From Curtobacterium guangdongense (GTDB taxonomy: Bacteria > Actinomycetota > Actinomycetes > Actinomycetales > Microbacteriaceae), in the NCBI RefSeq assembly GCF_049341845.1, contig NZ_JBMPIT010000002.1:1-64000 (forward strand): a DNA stretch of 64,000 nt. The letters run 5' to 3'. This document shows, piece by piece, positions 33,117-41,333 of this stretch (the stretch's first letter is position 1; each line of letters starts with the position of its first letter). A program made the position numbers and the translations under genes. The notes beneath the pieces are model-generated. The model ran no database searches. It was not told where the DNA came from and was given only the letters and a program-made list of their open reading frames with translations.

Positions 33117-33818
33117 ATGGAACTCCTCTTCGTGCACGGCGCCCTGGTCCGCGACGGTGCCTGGTGGTGGCAGCCGACCGCCGACCTGCTGTCCGAACGG
33201 ACCGGGATCCGCAGTCGGGCCGTCGAACTCCCGTCCTGCGGTGAGACCACGTCCGGCCGTCCGGCTGGTGGCCTCGTCGCTGATGCCGCCGCACTCCGCG
33301 CAGCGCTCGACGAGGTGGACGAGGCGATCGTCGTCGGACACTCCTACGGCGGCACCGTCATCGCGGAGGCCGGCTCGCACCCGGCTGTCCGCCACCTGCT
33401 GTACGTGTCGTCGTACCTCCCCGACGTCGGGCGGGCGCAGGGCGCGATCATGGCCGACGAACCGGACCCCGTGTCGATCGCCGATGCCGGGGACGGCACC
33501 CTCGGCGTCGCGGGCTACGACGCCGCCTCGTTCGGCGCCCGGTTCCTGCAGGACGCCGACGAGTCCCTGCAACGCGCCGCCTGGGAGCGCGTGACCACAC
33601 AGACCGCGGCCGCGTTCGTCACCCCGACGAGCGCTGCGGGCTGGCAGGGCGTCGACTCCACCTACCTGGTCTGCACCGACGACCGCAGCACCACCGTCGC
33701 GCTCCAGCGCTCGCACGCGGCACGTGCGACACGCGCCGTCGACGTCCCGACCGGCCACCACCCCTTCATCACCCGCCCCGACATCGTCGCCGACGTGGTG
33801 GAGTCGGTGCTGTCCTGA
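33117..33818 (+). CDS. Alpha/beta hydrolase
   Basis: A 233-residue alpha/beta-hydrolase of the methyl-esterase/salicylate-binding-protein-like group. The oxyanion HG motif is in LLFVHGALVRDGAWWW, nucleophile Ser in VVGHSYGGTV, acid Asp in LVCTDDRST and His in PTGHHPFI. No signal peptide, so cytoplasmic. It follows a flavin monooxygenase gene by 18 bases; the pair could oxidise and then hydrolyse one compound (inference). Confidence 0.85.
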   Translation: MELLFVHGALVRDGAWWWQPTADLLSERTGIRSRAVELPSCGETTSGRPAGGLVADAAALRAALDEVDEAIVVGHSYGGTVIAEAGSHPAVRHLLYVSSYLPDVGRAQGAIMADEPDPVSIADAGDGTLGVAGYDAASFGARFLQDADESLQRAAWERVTTQTAAAFVTPTSAAGWQGVDSTYLVCTDDRSTTVALQRSHAARATRAVDVPTGHHPFITRPDIVADVVESVLS

Positions 33819-33962
33819 CGCCAGGTCGCACCCCCGTGTGGACATCGCGCCCGCTCACGACGGGGCGCGACGTGCGTGGCGGGGTGCGGTGCGGCTCTGG
33901 TCGCCGCTACGACGGGCTGGAGGCTCGGTGCCAGCTGGCACCCCTCCCTCGCAGGCTCGGTC

Positions 33963-34010
33963 GGCGCGCCCCGCGTGACGCTGGCGCGTCACTGCTGAGC
34001 GGGGCGCGCC
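33963..34010. terminator. Bidirectional terminator between hydrolase and argG
   Basis: A 12-bp stem GGCGCGCCCCGC / GCGGGGCGCGCC encloses a second small stem GTGACG / CGTCAC. It lies in the 215-base gap between convergent genes, 24 bases past the argG stop on the minus strand. The rest of that gap holds one CTGGAGGCTCG element (33917-33927) beside a GGTGCCAGCTGGCACC palindrome and no gene. Confidence 0.7.
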
Positions 34011-34033
34011 AGTCCGTCTGTGGCCCGGACCGA

Positions 34034-35476
34034 TCAGTCGGTGCCGGCGTCGAAGGCCGCGCCTTCGGACGCGGCGTCCGTCGCACGGCCGAGCGCGTCG
34101 TCCGCGTCGGAGGTGACGACGGCGCCACCGAGGATCTCCTCGGACTCGCCGGCTTCGAGCTCGCCGACGAGCTCACCCGTCGCCCCGCCGATGAGCCCGG
34201 CGGCCGCGTACTGCTCGAGGCGAGCACGCGAGTCCGCGATGTCGAGGTTCCGCATCGTGAGCTGGCCGATGCGGTCGTCCGGACCGAACGCGGCGTCGCC
34301 GACACGCTCCATCGAGAGCTTGTCGGGGTGGTACGACAGCGCCGGGCCGGTGGTGTCGAGGATCGTGTAGTCGTCGCCGCGACGGAGACGCAGGGTGACC
34401 TCACCGGTGACGGCGGAGGCGACCCAGCGCTGCAGCGACTCGCGGAGCATGAGCGACTGCGGGTCGAGCCAGCGGCCCTCGTACATCAGGCGACCGAGGC
34501 GGCGGCCCTCGTTGTGGTACGACGCGACGGTGTCCTCGTTGTGGATCGCGTTGAGCAGGCGCTCGTAGGCGATGTGGAGCAGCGCCATGCCGGGAGCCTC
34601 GTAGATGCCGCGGCTCTTCGCCTCGATGATGCGGTTCTCGATCTGGTCGGACGCGCCGAGGCCGTGGCGGCCACCGATGGCGTTCGCCTCGTAGACCAGC
34701 GCGACGGCGTCCGCGTACTCGACGCCGTTGATCGCGACGGGGCGACCGGCCTCGAAGCGGACGGAGACGACCTCGGTCGCGACCTCGACGTCGTCACGCC
34801 AGGCGGCGACGCCCATGATCGGCTCGACGATGTCCAGGCCGCTGGAGAGCTCTTCGAGGCTCTTGGCCTCGTGCGTGGCGCCCCAGATGTTGGCGTCCGT
34901 GGAGTACGCCTTCTCGGTGGAGTCGCGGTACGGGAAGCCCCGCGCGACGAGCCACTCGCTCATCTCCTTGCGGCCGCCGAGCTCCTCGACGAACTCGGAG
35001 TCGAGCCATGGCTTGTAGACGCGCAGACGCGGGTTCGCCATCAGGCCGTAGCGGTAGAACCGCTCGATGTCGTTGCCCTTGTAGGTGGAGCCGTCGCCCC
35101 AGATGTCGACGCCGTCTTCCTTCATCGCGCGGACGAGCATCGTGCCCGTCACGGCACGACCGAGGGGCGTCGTGTTGAAGTACGTCTTGCCGCCGGAGCG
35201 GATGTGGAACGCGCCGGTCTGCAGGGCGACGAGGCCCTCTTCGACCAGGGCGCTCTTCGCGTCGACGAGCCGGGCGATCTCCGCGCCGTACTCGTGGGCG
35301 CGACCGGGGACGGCGTCGATGTCCGGTTCGTCGTACTGGCCGATGTCGGCCGTGTACGTGCAGGGCACCGCGCCCTTCTCACGCATCCAGGCAACGGCAC
35401 AGGAGGTGTCGAGACCTCCGGAGAACGCGATGCCGACTCGTTCGCCGACGGGGAGACTGCTCAGGACCTTGGACAC
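34034..35476 (-). CDS. argG: Argininosuccinate synthase
   Basis: Joins citrulline and aspartate with ATP in arginine biosynthesis. 480 residues, of the longer (E. coli-like, about 450) type rather than the 400-residue type usual in Streptomyces. The ATP-pyrophosphatase loop FSGGLDTSCAVAW is at residues 18-30, followed by YTADIGQYDEPD, GDGSTYKGNDIERFYR and STDANIWGATHE. The last 30 residues are Ala/Asp/Glu-rich and non-conserved. GTG start (VSKVLSSLPVGERVG). It stands apart from any other arg genes. Confidence 0.95.
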   Translation of the reverse strand: MSKVLSSLPVGERVGIAFSGGLDTSCAVAWMREKGAVPCTYTADIGQYDEPDIDAVPGRAHEYGAEIARLVDAKSALVEEGLVALQTGAFHIRSGGKTYFNTTPLGRAVTGTMLVRAMKEDGVDIWGDGSTYKGNDIERFYRYGLMANPRLRVYKPWLDSEFVEELGGRKEMSEWLVARGFPYRDSTEKAYSTDANIWGATHEAKSLEELSSGLDIVEPIMGVAAWRDDVEVATEVVSVRFEAGRPVAINGVEYADAVALVYEANAIGGRHGLGASDQIENRIIEAKSRGIYEAPGMALLHIAYERLLNAIHNEDTVASYHNEGRRLGRLMYEGRWLDPQSLMLRESLQRWVASAVTGEVTLRLRRGDDYTILDTTGPALSYHPDKLSMERVGDAAFGPDDRIGQLTMRNLDIADSRARLEQYAAAGLIGGATGELVGELEAGESEEILGGAVVTSDADDALGRATDAASEGAAFDAGTD

Positions 35477-35558
35477 GCTGACAATCGTAGGGGACGGGGC
35501 ACGGTGCCCGGCCGTCCGGGTGGACGGTTGCGGAGAACCCGAGGAGCGATGTGCCTCC

Positions 35559-36143
35559 TCACTCCCCCGCGGCTCTCGACGGGGACATGAGGTCCAGCAC
35601 GAACCCCATGCCGGCGCGGATGTCGGCCCATCCGGTCCGAGCACGGAGTAGTCCTGAGGCATCGGCGTCGATCAGGCCGTGGACGGTCGCGAACAGCATG
35701 ATGCCGAGGTTGTGGCTCCTCGACGACGGAAGCGCGCCAGCGCGCTGGCAGTCGATGACGATGTCGGTGAAGACCTGCAGCGCGGTTTCCGCCGCGACGC
35801 CGAGGACCTCGCTGCGGACGGCGACCTCCGGAGTGCCGAAGAGGAGCCGGTACCGAGCTGGATGCTCACGGTTGAAGACGACGACGACCTCGAGCGCGTC
35901 GAGGAGACAATCCCGGACGTCCGTCCGTGCGGTGCGGATCGCTCGCCAGCGCTCGGTGATCGCGGCGTAGTCCCGGACGGCCACGGCCGCGAGCAGATCA
36001 TCGCGCCCGTCGAAGTGCTTGTACGGGGCGTTGTGCGAGACGTCGACCGCCGCCGCGACCGCGCGCATCGTGACCGCGCCCTGGCCGCCCTCGTCGAGCA
36101 ACCGCGATGCCGCGTCCACGAGACGGTCTCCCGTGGCGCTCAC
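35559..36143 (-). CDS. TetR-family transcriptional regulator
   Basis: 194 residues: a TetR HTH (GAVTMRAVAAAVDVSHNAPYKHF, about residues 22-44) and a C-terminal TetR_C-type ligand domain (RYRLLFGTPEVAVRSE). The GTG start overlaps the stop of the SDR gene upstream, so both share one mRNA. Two similar palindromes in the promoter region of that SDR gene (37123-37165) are the likely binding sites, giving autoregulation plus control of the divergent SDR. Confidence 0.88.
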   Translation of the reverse strand: MSATGDRLVDAASRLLDEGGQGAVTMRAVAAAVDVSHNAPYKHFDGRDDLLAAVAVRDYAAITERWRAIRTARTDVRDCLLDALEVVVVFNREHPARYRLLFGTPEVAVRSEVLGVAAETALQVFTDIVIDCQRAGALPSSRSHNLGIMLFATVHGLIDADASGLLRARTGWADIRAGMGFVLDLMSPSRAAGE

Positions 36144-37102
36144 GGCGTACCGGCCATCTCGAAGCCCGCCCGCTCGACGAGCGTGGTCGAATCGCTCCAG
36201 AGCTGCGCAGCACGCCGACGGTCGTACGTCAGGGTCGCCGATCGGACCGGGGACAGCGTGCCGTCGTTCGCCTGGAAGTACTCCCCCGACCGACCGGCGA
36301 ACTCGGGATCCGTGGCGAGGCGTGCGAGCGACGCGCCGGAGAAGGCGACGTCCGAGACGACTCCCCCGATCCGCTTCGACATCCACCCGAAGAAGCGTGT
36401 CGTCGCGATCCACTGCACCACGCGCGGCATGTCCCGGAGGAACCCCGTCTCGGGCACCTGTCCGGGGTCGAACGCGGTCGACGCCACCGAGCTCCCGCTC
36501 GCGCGCAGGCGCCGATCCAGCTCGTAACAAAACATCACGGCACACATCTTCGATGTCGCGTAGCGTTTCCCGGCGCTCAACGCCGGAGCGCCGTCCTTCC
36601 CGACCCCGGCGAGCAGCATGGCGTCCGGCTCGACCGCACGTCCGACCAGGCGGCCGTCGACGGAGTCGGGATCGTGTGTCCCGCTGACGGTGACGACCAC
36701 ACGAGCGTCCGCGGACATGGACGGCAGCAGCAGGTCGACCAGCAGGAAGTTGCCGAGGTGGTTGGTCGCGAACGTCGTCTCGTACCCGTCCGTGCTCGAG
36801 GTCACCGGGCCGTCGAACCGGCCACCGGCGTTGCAGAGCACCGCGTCCAACGCCGGAAGCACGCCGGCTCTCCGCCACCCGGCGACCTGCGCCGCGGCCT
36901 CCTGCACCGACGCCAACGACGACGTGTCGAGGTGGAGCATCCGCACCTCGGTGCCGTGCTCGGCCGTCAGCTCCGAGACGACCGGCTGCATCCGCTCGCT
37001 GCTGCGTCCGGCGAGGACCAGGTCCACCCCGGACGCCGCGAGCACTCGCGCGGCCGCCAGACCGATGCCGGAGTGGCCGCCGGTGATCACGACTGTCGTC
37101 AT
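36140..37102 (-). CDS. Short-chain dehydrogenase/reductase
   Basis: 320 residues, retinol-dehydrogenase-like classical SDR: TGGHSGIGLAAARVLA cofactor loop, LCNAGG, TVSGTHD with the catalytic Ser region, and YATSK (Tyr and Lys of the triad). It carries a longer C-terminal half than the usual 250-residue SDR. ATG preceded by AGGAGGAGAAACC. Cotranscribed with the TetR gene and divergent from another SDR gene. Confidence 0.87.
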   Translation of the reverse strand: MTTVVITGGHSGIGLAAARVLAASGVDLVLAGRSSERMQPVVSELTAEHGTEVRMLHLDTSSLASVQEAAAQVAGWRRAGVLPALDAVLCNAGGRFDGPVTSSTDGYETTFATNHLGNFLLVDLLLPSMSADARVVVTVSGTHDPDSVDGRLVGRAVEPDAMLLAGVGKDGAPALSAGKRYATSKMCAVMFCYELDRRLRASGSSVASTAFDPGQVPETGFLRDMPRVVQWIATTRFFGWMSKRIGGVVSDVAFSGASLARLATDPEFAGRSGEYFQANDGTLSPVRSATLTYDRRRAAQLWSDSTTLVERAGFEMAGTP

Positions 37103-37122
37103 GGTTTCTCCTCCTAGACCGT

Positions 37123-37165
37123 GGTTGACGTTGTCAACCGTAGCGCCTAAGTTGACAGTGTCAAC
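37123..37165. promoter_or_regulatory. Paired TetR operators in a divergent SDR promoter
   Basis: GGTTGACGTTGTCAACC (37123-37139) and GTTGACAGTGTCAAC (37151-37165) share the half-site GTTGAC around a 3-base centre. They lie in the 89-base gap between two divergent SDR genes, one cotranscribed with a TetR regulator. TTGACA within the second site could be a -35 element, so repressor binding would occlude it. Confidence 0.8.
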
Positions 37166-37191
37166 CCACCCCAGGAACGAAGGAACGAATT

Positions 37192-37962
37192 GTGGCAGGG
37201 AACGCAGCAGACCGGACAGCGCTGGTGACTGGTGGGAGTCGAGGCATCGGACGGGCCACGGTGCGCCGACTGGCCGCCGACGGGTTCCAGGTCGGGTTCA
37301 GCTACGCGAGCGATCGACGCGCTGCGGAGGAGACGGTCGATCTGGTCACGAGGGCCGGTGGGCGAGCGTTCGCGTTCGCAGCAGAACTCGGCACCCCAGG
37401 GGATGCCGTGCGCACTTGGGCGGCTTTCGAAGAGACCGCGCGGGCACACGGAGCCGTCGACGGCGTGGACGTCCTCGTGAACAACGCCGCAGTCGGCGGG
37501 GTCAGCCCGCTGCAGACGCTGCGCGAGGAGGAGTTCGACCGGACCTTCGCGGCGAACGTGCGAGCTCCATTGTTCCTGGTCCGCGAGGGATTGTCCCGCA
37601 TGCATGACCATGGTCGAATCATCAACGTCTCCAGCCTCGCCGCGTCGTCAGCCACGCCTCCGATGATCGCCTACGGGGCGAGCAAGGCCGCCTTGGAGAA
37701 CCTCACCGTCACGCTGGCAAAGGAGCTCGGCCCGCGCGGGATCACCGTCAACGCCGTCCGTCCCGGCACGGTCCGCACGGATGCGTGGAACGCACTCAGC
37801 GGGGGCAGCGACGACGCCGAGGCATCCGTCGCCGCGCGCGCGGCACTCGGCCGCATCGGCGAGCCGGCCGACATCGCAGACTTGATCGCCTTCCTCGCAT
37901 CACCGGAAGCGCGATGGGTCACCGGCAGCGTCGTCAACGCCACGGGAGGAACTGCACTCTGA
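37192..37962 (+). CDS. Short-chain dehydrogenase/reductase (FabG-like)
   Basis: 256 residues, classical SDR with TGGSRGIGRATVRRLA, VLVNNAAVGG, INVSSLAASS (Ser) and YGASK (Tyr, Lys), ending VTGSVVNATGG. Typical 3-oxoacyl-ACP-reductase-like NADPH enzyme of unknown substrate. The GTG start follows GGAACG. It is likely under the same TetR operators as the divergent SDR-TetR operon. Confidence 0.88.
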   Translation: MAGNAADRTALVTGGSRGIGRATVRRLAADGFQVGFSYASDRRAAEETVDLVTRAGGRAFAFAAELGTPGDAVRTWAAFEETARAHGAVDGVDVLVNNAAVGGVSPLQTLREEEFDRTFAANVRAPLFLVREGLSRMHDHGRIINVSSLAASSATPPMIAYGASKAALENLTVTLAKELGPRGITVNAVRPGTVRTDAWNALSGGSDDAEASVAARAALGRIGEPADIADLIAFLASPEARWVTGSVVNATGGTAL

Positions 37963-37987
37963 CGCATGAGGCGGCCGGGCGGACGCG

Positions 37988-38500
37988 TCACACGGCCTTG
38001 CGTACGACGCGCTCCGCCCCGTGCGGCGGAAGCGGGTACTCCTCGGTCTCCCCTGTCAAGGCGAATCCGCGACGCTCGTAGAACGCGATGGCGCGGGGGT
38101 TGTCCTCGTGCACCGCGAGTGTGAGCGTCTCGCCCTCGCCGCGTGCCCACTCCTCGACGCGGGTGAGCAGCGCGTCCGCGACGCCGTGCTGACGACCACG
38201 TACCTCGGGCGCGACGAACACGCGGACCAGGAGCGGACCGTGCTCGTCGTGCACGAAGCCGCCCATCGCGCCGACCCACGTGCCGGCGTCGTCGATCGCG
38301 ACGACGGAGAGGCCGTGCGGAGCCGTCCCCCAAGTACCCCGCGCCCGCCACTCGTCCTCGGTCTGCGCGCGAGCTGCATCAGCGGTCTCGAGGTAGGCGA
38401 TCGGCGTGTCTTCGGTCATCCGGATGCGGATGTCGCGGATCTGCTGCCAGTCGCCGGGAGTCACTGATCGGATCTGCACGGTGTCACCGGGACTCACCAT
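37988..38500 (-). CDS. GNAT-family N-acetyltransferase
   Basis: 170 residues. The acetyl-CoA-binding segment is VRVFVAPEVRGRQHGVADAL (motif A, with RGRQHG), followed by LAVHEDNPRAIAFYERRGF (motif B). The N-terminal IRSVTPGDWQQIRDIRIRM is typical. The substrate cannot be predicted. Convergent with the FabG-like SDR 25 bases away. Confidence 0.87.
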   Translation of the reverse strand: MVSPGDTVQIRSVTPGDWQQIRDIRIRMTEDTPIAYLETADAARAQTEDEWRARGTWGTAPHGLSVVAIDDAGTWVGAMGGFVHDEHGPLLVRVFVAPEVRGRQHGVADALLTRVEEWARGEGETLTLAVHEDNPRAIAFYERRGFALTGETEEYPLPPHGAERVVRKAV

Positions 38501-38508
38501 ACGACGGC

Positions 38509-38544
38509 CTGGAGGCTCGTGGCAGGCCCGCCACGAGCCTCCAG
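38509..38544. terminator. Hairpin with GGAGGCTCG arms
   Basis: CTGGAGGCTCGTGGC / GCCACGAGCCTCCAG is a perfect 15-bp stem with a 6-base loop, between the NmrA-like gene's stop (38557) and the GNAT start, both on the minus strand. It can terminate the NmrA-like gene. The arm sequence recurs at 22040, 33917, 41285 and 58621. Confidence 0.7.
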
Positions 38545-38556
38545 ACCGTGAAGTTA

Positions 38557-39201
38557 TCAGTGCGCGACGTTGACGTGCGCGCGGTGCAGATCCGCGCGCT
38601 CGATCTGGTCGACGAAACCGAGGGCGTAGTCGGGAGCGGAGATCTCGCCGCCTTCGGTGACGACGGCGACGTCGTCGCCAGCGCGGTACGCACCGGTCGT
38701 CTCGCCAGGCGCGTACGCGCCGAAGCCGAGCGGCGGGCTGACGAACACCCAGTCGAGCGACTCAGCCGTGGCGGGGAGGTCCTCGATCACGAGGGCCGCG
38801 CCGGACTGGATCTCGTGGTGCAGCTCCTCCGGGACCTGGCTGAGGTCTTCGACGTACCGCGGGGCCCCCGTGGCGGGGCGGAGCGACGAGAAGCCGCCGA
38901 CCACGAAGAGGCGGGCACCGGCAGCGTCGGCCAGGCGCGCGATCGTGCGCGTGACGTCGCGGAATGTGTCGGTGAGCGGGCCGCGCGGGGCGAGCGCCGA
39001 CACGACGACCTCGGCGCCCTGGATCGCGGACGACAGCGCACCCTTGTCCGAGGCGTCGCCCTGGACGTAGGTGACGCCGTCGACCTGCGACTCGGGGAGC
39101 GAGCGGCTCAGGGAAGTGACCTGGTGGCCGCGTCGGGCAGCCTCCGCGACGATGGCGGCTCCGGCGTAGCCGGTACCTCCGATGACGGTGATGCTGGTCA
39201 T
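38557..39201 (-). CDS. NAD(P)-binding protein (NmrA/BVR-B-like atypical SDR)
   Basis: 214 residues with an N-terminal glycine loop TVIGGTGYAGAAIVAEAARRG, then VVVSALAPRG and LFVVGGFSSLRP, the layout of the atypical SDR group (NmrA-like, flavin-reductase-like). There is no YxxxK, as expected in that group, so it may be a redox sensor or a quinone/flavin reductase. Single gene, followed by a strong hairpin. Confidence 0.82.
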   Translation of the reverse strand: MTSITVIGGTGYAGAAIVAEAARRGHQVTSLSRSLPESQVDGVTYVQGDASDKGALSSAIQGAEVVVSALAPRGPLTDTFRDVTRTIARLADAAGARLFVVGGFSSLRPATGAPRYVEDLSQVPEELHHEIQSGAALVIEDLPATAESLDWVFVSPPLGFGAYAPGETTGAYRAGDDVAVVTEGGEISAPDYALGFVDQIERADLHRAHVNVAH

Positions 39202-39338
39202 GTGTGCCTTCCTGATCGTGCGGATGCTGGGTCAGCACTCACCGTAGGAGAGCGGCCCGCCGAGCGGAAGAAGGCACTTCGCGGTGCGTTCGGCACCGTG
39301 GAGTGACCGGGCGGGCGTGAATTCGACACCGAACGAGA

Positions 39339-39374
39339 GAAGCCCCGACAGGACCGTGATCCCGTCGGGGCTTC
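39339..39374 (-). terminator. Terminator downstream of tRNA-Pro
   Basis: GAAGCCCCGAC / GTCGGGGCTTC, an 11-bp stem with a 14-base loop, starts 7 bases beyond the CCA end of the tRNA on the minus strand and is followed there by a T-rich run (TCTCTCGTT). Confidence 0.8.
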
Positions 39375-39380
39375 ATCGAA

Positions 39381-39457
<77 letters not shown>

Positions 39458-39783
39458 CGAGCCCTTGCGGACTCGGAGTCCCGGAGGACTCCGCCACCCG
39501 CACCCGACCGAGCGCGGAGCAGCCCGACCAGCATAGCGGACGCCGGACCCCTGCCGCGCCACGTCCTGTCCCGGTCTCGTGACGGCCCCGTGTCGGTCCC
39601 GTCTCCAACCATCGAGTGCGCAGAAACGGCGACCTCCCGGTGCTCGTACTCGCCACGTCTGCGCACTCGATCTCGCGCGACGCCGCGCGCACCCAGAGCG
39701 ACACTGAACCACCACCCAGAGCGACACCGAGCGCCCCCACCCCGGACATGCGGCGCCCAGTACGGCCCTCGTAGGGTGGCCCG
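39458..39783. other. Gene-free interval with palindromes upstream of a lipoprotein gene
   Basis: 326 bases with no supportable ORF. It contains a perfect 8-bp hairpin CGGAGTCC-CGGA-GGACTCCG (39474-39493), the palindromic repeat at 39611-39671, and at its end a -10-like TAGGGT (39773-39778) 5 bases before the next ATG. Confidence 0.6.
39611..39671. repeat. Intergenic palindromic repeat, best-preserved copy
   Basis: ATCGAGTGCGCAGAAACGGCG is mirrored by CGCCACGTCTGCGCACTCGAT; outer arms of 12-13 bp pair perfectly (ATCGAGTGCGCAG start, CTGCGCACTCGAT end). Both arms match the copies at 365-422 and 435-507. Confidence 0.7.
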
Positions 39784-41256
39784 ATGCGTTCCCGTACCGC
39801 CCGTGCCCTCGTCGCACTCGCGGCAGCCGGCCTCGTGCTCGGCGCCGCCGGATGCACGAACGCCAAATCGCACAACGACCGGCCGACGCTGACGAAAGCT
39901 TCCCCCGACACCGTGGCCGTCGCAGCCGAACAGGATCCCGTCGAACGGTCGATCCGGGCGAGTCGCGCACTCTTCGCCACCGCACCCGGTGCCGTCGTCG
40001 CGCCAGCCGGGAACGACAGCGCCATCGACACCGCAGCCGATGCTGCGACGAACGCGCATGTCCCCCTGCTCCTGACGAGCACGAAGCAGGAACACAGCGT
40101 CACCCGCGAGCTCGACCGCCTCGGAGCCACCTGGTACCAGGCCGAGGGCGACGTCCGGATCGACACCGACGCCCAGCGGCGATCCGCGCCGGAGGACGGC
40201 GACGCGCCGGAGTCGACCCGGTCCTCCAGGCCGGCGACCGTGGTGGTAGCGGACGGGACGGCCGATGCTGCCCCGGTGGCGACCGCGAAGGCGGCTGGTG
40301 CGCGTGTGGTGACCATGCCGGACGGCGTGACGGACCCGGCTGCGGCGCCCGACGTCGTGACCGCGCTCCACGACCACCGCGACGCGCCGACGCTGTTCGT
40401 CGGGTCCGCGTTCGGCGGGCTCGACGACCCGATGTGGACCGTCCGCGCTGCGGAGAGCGGCTTCCAGCTGCCGCACGGCGGGCAGCGACCGTTCGACGGG
40501 CACCGGTACGTCGCGATGTACGGCGCACCAGGGGCACCGTCCCTCGGCGTGCTCGGCGAGCAGGACCCTGCGGCGTCGGTCGCGCGGGCGAAACAGCTCG
40601 CGGCGTCGTACGACGACGTGTCCGACGAGCCCGTGACCCCCGCGTTCGAGGTCATCGCCACCGTCGCGGCCGGTGACGCCGGCGCCGACGGGGACTACTC
40701 GACCGAGCTTCCCGTCTCGACGCTGGAGCCCTACGTCGACGCCGCCCACGACGCCGGCATGCCGGTGATCATCGACCTGCAGCCCGGCCGCTCGGACTTC
40801 CTGTCGCAGGCGAAGCGGTACGAGTCGCTTCTGAAGAAGCCCGGTGTGTGGCTGGCGCTCGACCCGGAGTGGCGGCTGACGGCCGACCAGGTGCCCCTGC
40901 AGCAGATCGGGAGTGTGAATGCCTCGGAGGTGAACCAGGTCTCGGACTGGCTCTCGCGGCTCGTCCGCTCGGAGGGGCTGCCCCCGAAGGCACTCGTCCT
41001 GCACCAGTTCCGGCTGTCGATGATCCAGGACCGCTCGTCGCTGGAGTCGCACCCCGAGCTCGACCTGCTCATCCACGCCGACGGGCAGGGATCGCAACCG
41101 GACAAGCAGGCGACGTGGAAGGCGCTGCACGCCGATGCGCCAGCAGGCACGCACTGGGGCTGGAAGAACTTCTACGACGAGGACCAGCCGATGCTGACGC
41201 CTGCGCAGACCATGCAGGACGTGGCGCCGACGCCGTCGCTGGTCACGTACCAGTAG
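39784..41256 (+). CDS. Large lipoprotein with cell-wall-binding-repeat-like N-domain
   Basis: A 490-residue predicted lipoprotein (signal LVALAAAGLVLGAAGC, Cys24). The first 200 mature residues (RASRALFATAPGAVVAP, then AADAATNAHVPLLLTS) resemble the CWB2 cell-wall-binding fold. The C-terminal 200 residues look like a TIM-barrel glycosidase relative: TLEPYVDAAHDAGMPVIIDLQPG, GVWLALDPEWRL, KALVLHQFR, LLIHADGQG. No catalytic assignment is possible. The -10-like TAGGGT ends 5 bases before the ATG with no RBS, so the mRNA may be leaderless. Similar unnamed lipoproteins are common in actinobacteria. Confidence 0.8.
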   Translation: MRSRTARALVALAAAGLVLGAAGCTNAKSHNDRPTLTKASPDTVAVAAEQDPVERSIRASRALFATAPGAVVAPAGNDSAIDTAADAATNAHVPLLLTSTKQEHSVTRELDRLGATWYQAEGDVRIDTDAQRRSAPEDGDAPESTRSSRPATVVVADGTADAAPVATAKAAGARVVTMPDGVTDPAAAPDVVTALHDHRDAPTLFVGSAFGGLDDPMWTVRAAESGFQLPHGGQRPFDGHRYVAMYGAPGAPSLGVLGEQDPAASVARAKQLAASYDDVSDEPVTPAFEVIATVAAGDAGADGDYSTELPVSTLEPYVDAAHDAGMPVIIDLQPGRSDFLSQAKRYESLLKKPGVWLALDPEWRLTADQVPLQQIGSVNASEVNQVSDWLSRLVRSEGLPPKALVLHQFRLSMIQDRSSLESHPELDLLIHADGQGSQPDKQATWKALHADAPAGTHWGWKNFYDEDQPMLTPAQTMQDVAPTPSLVTYQ

Positions 41257-41333
41257 CGGGTTCCGGTCGCCGGTTGTCCACAGACTGGAGGCTCGACCCG
41301 CGTTTCGTCGGTCGGTCCTGACAGCATGGGGCC

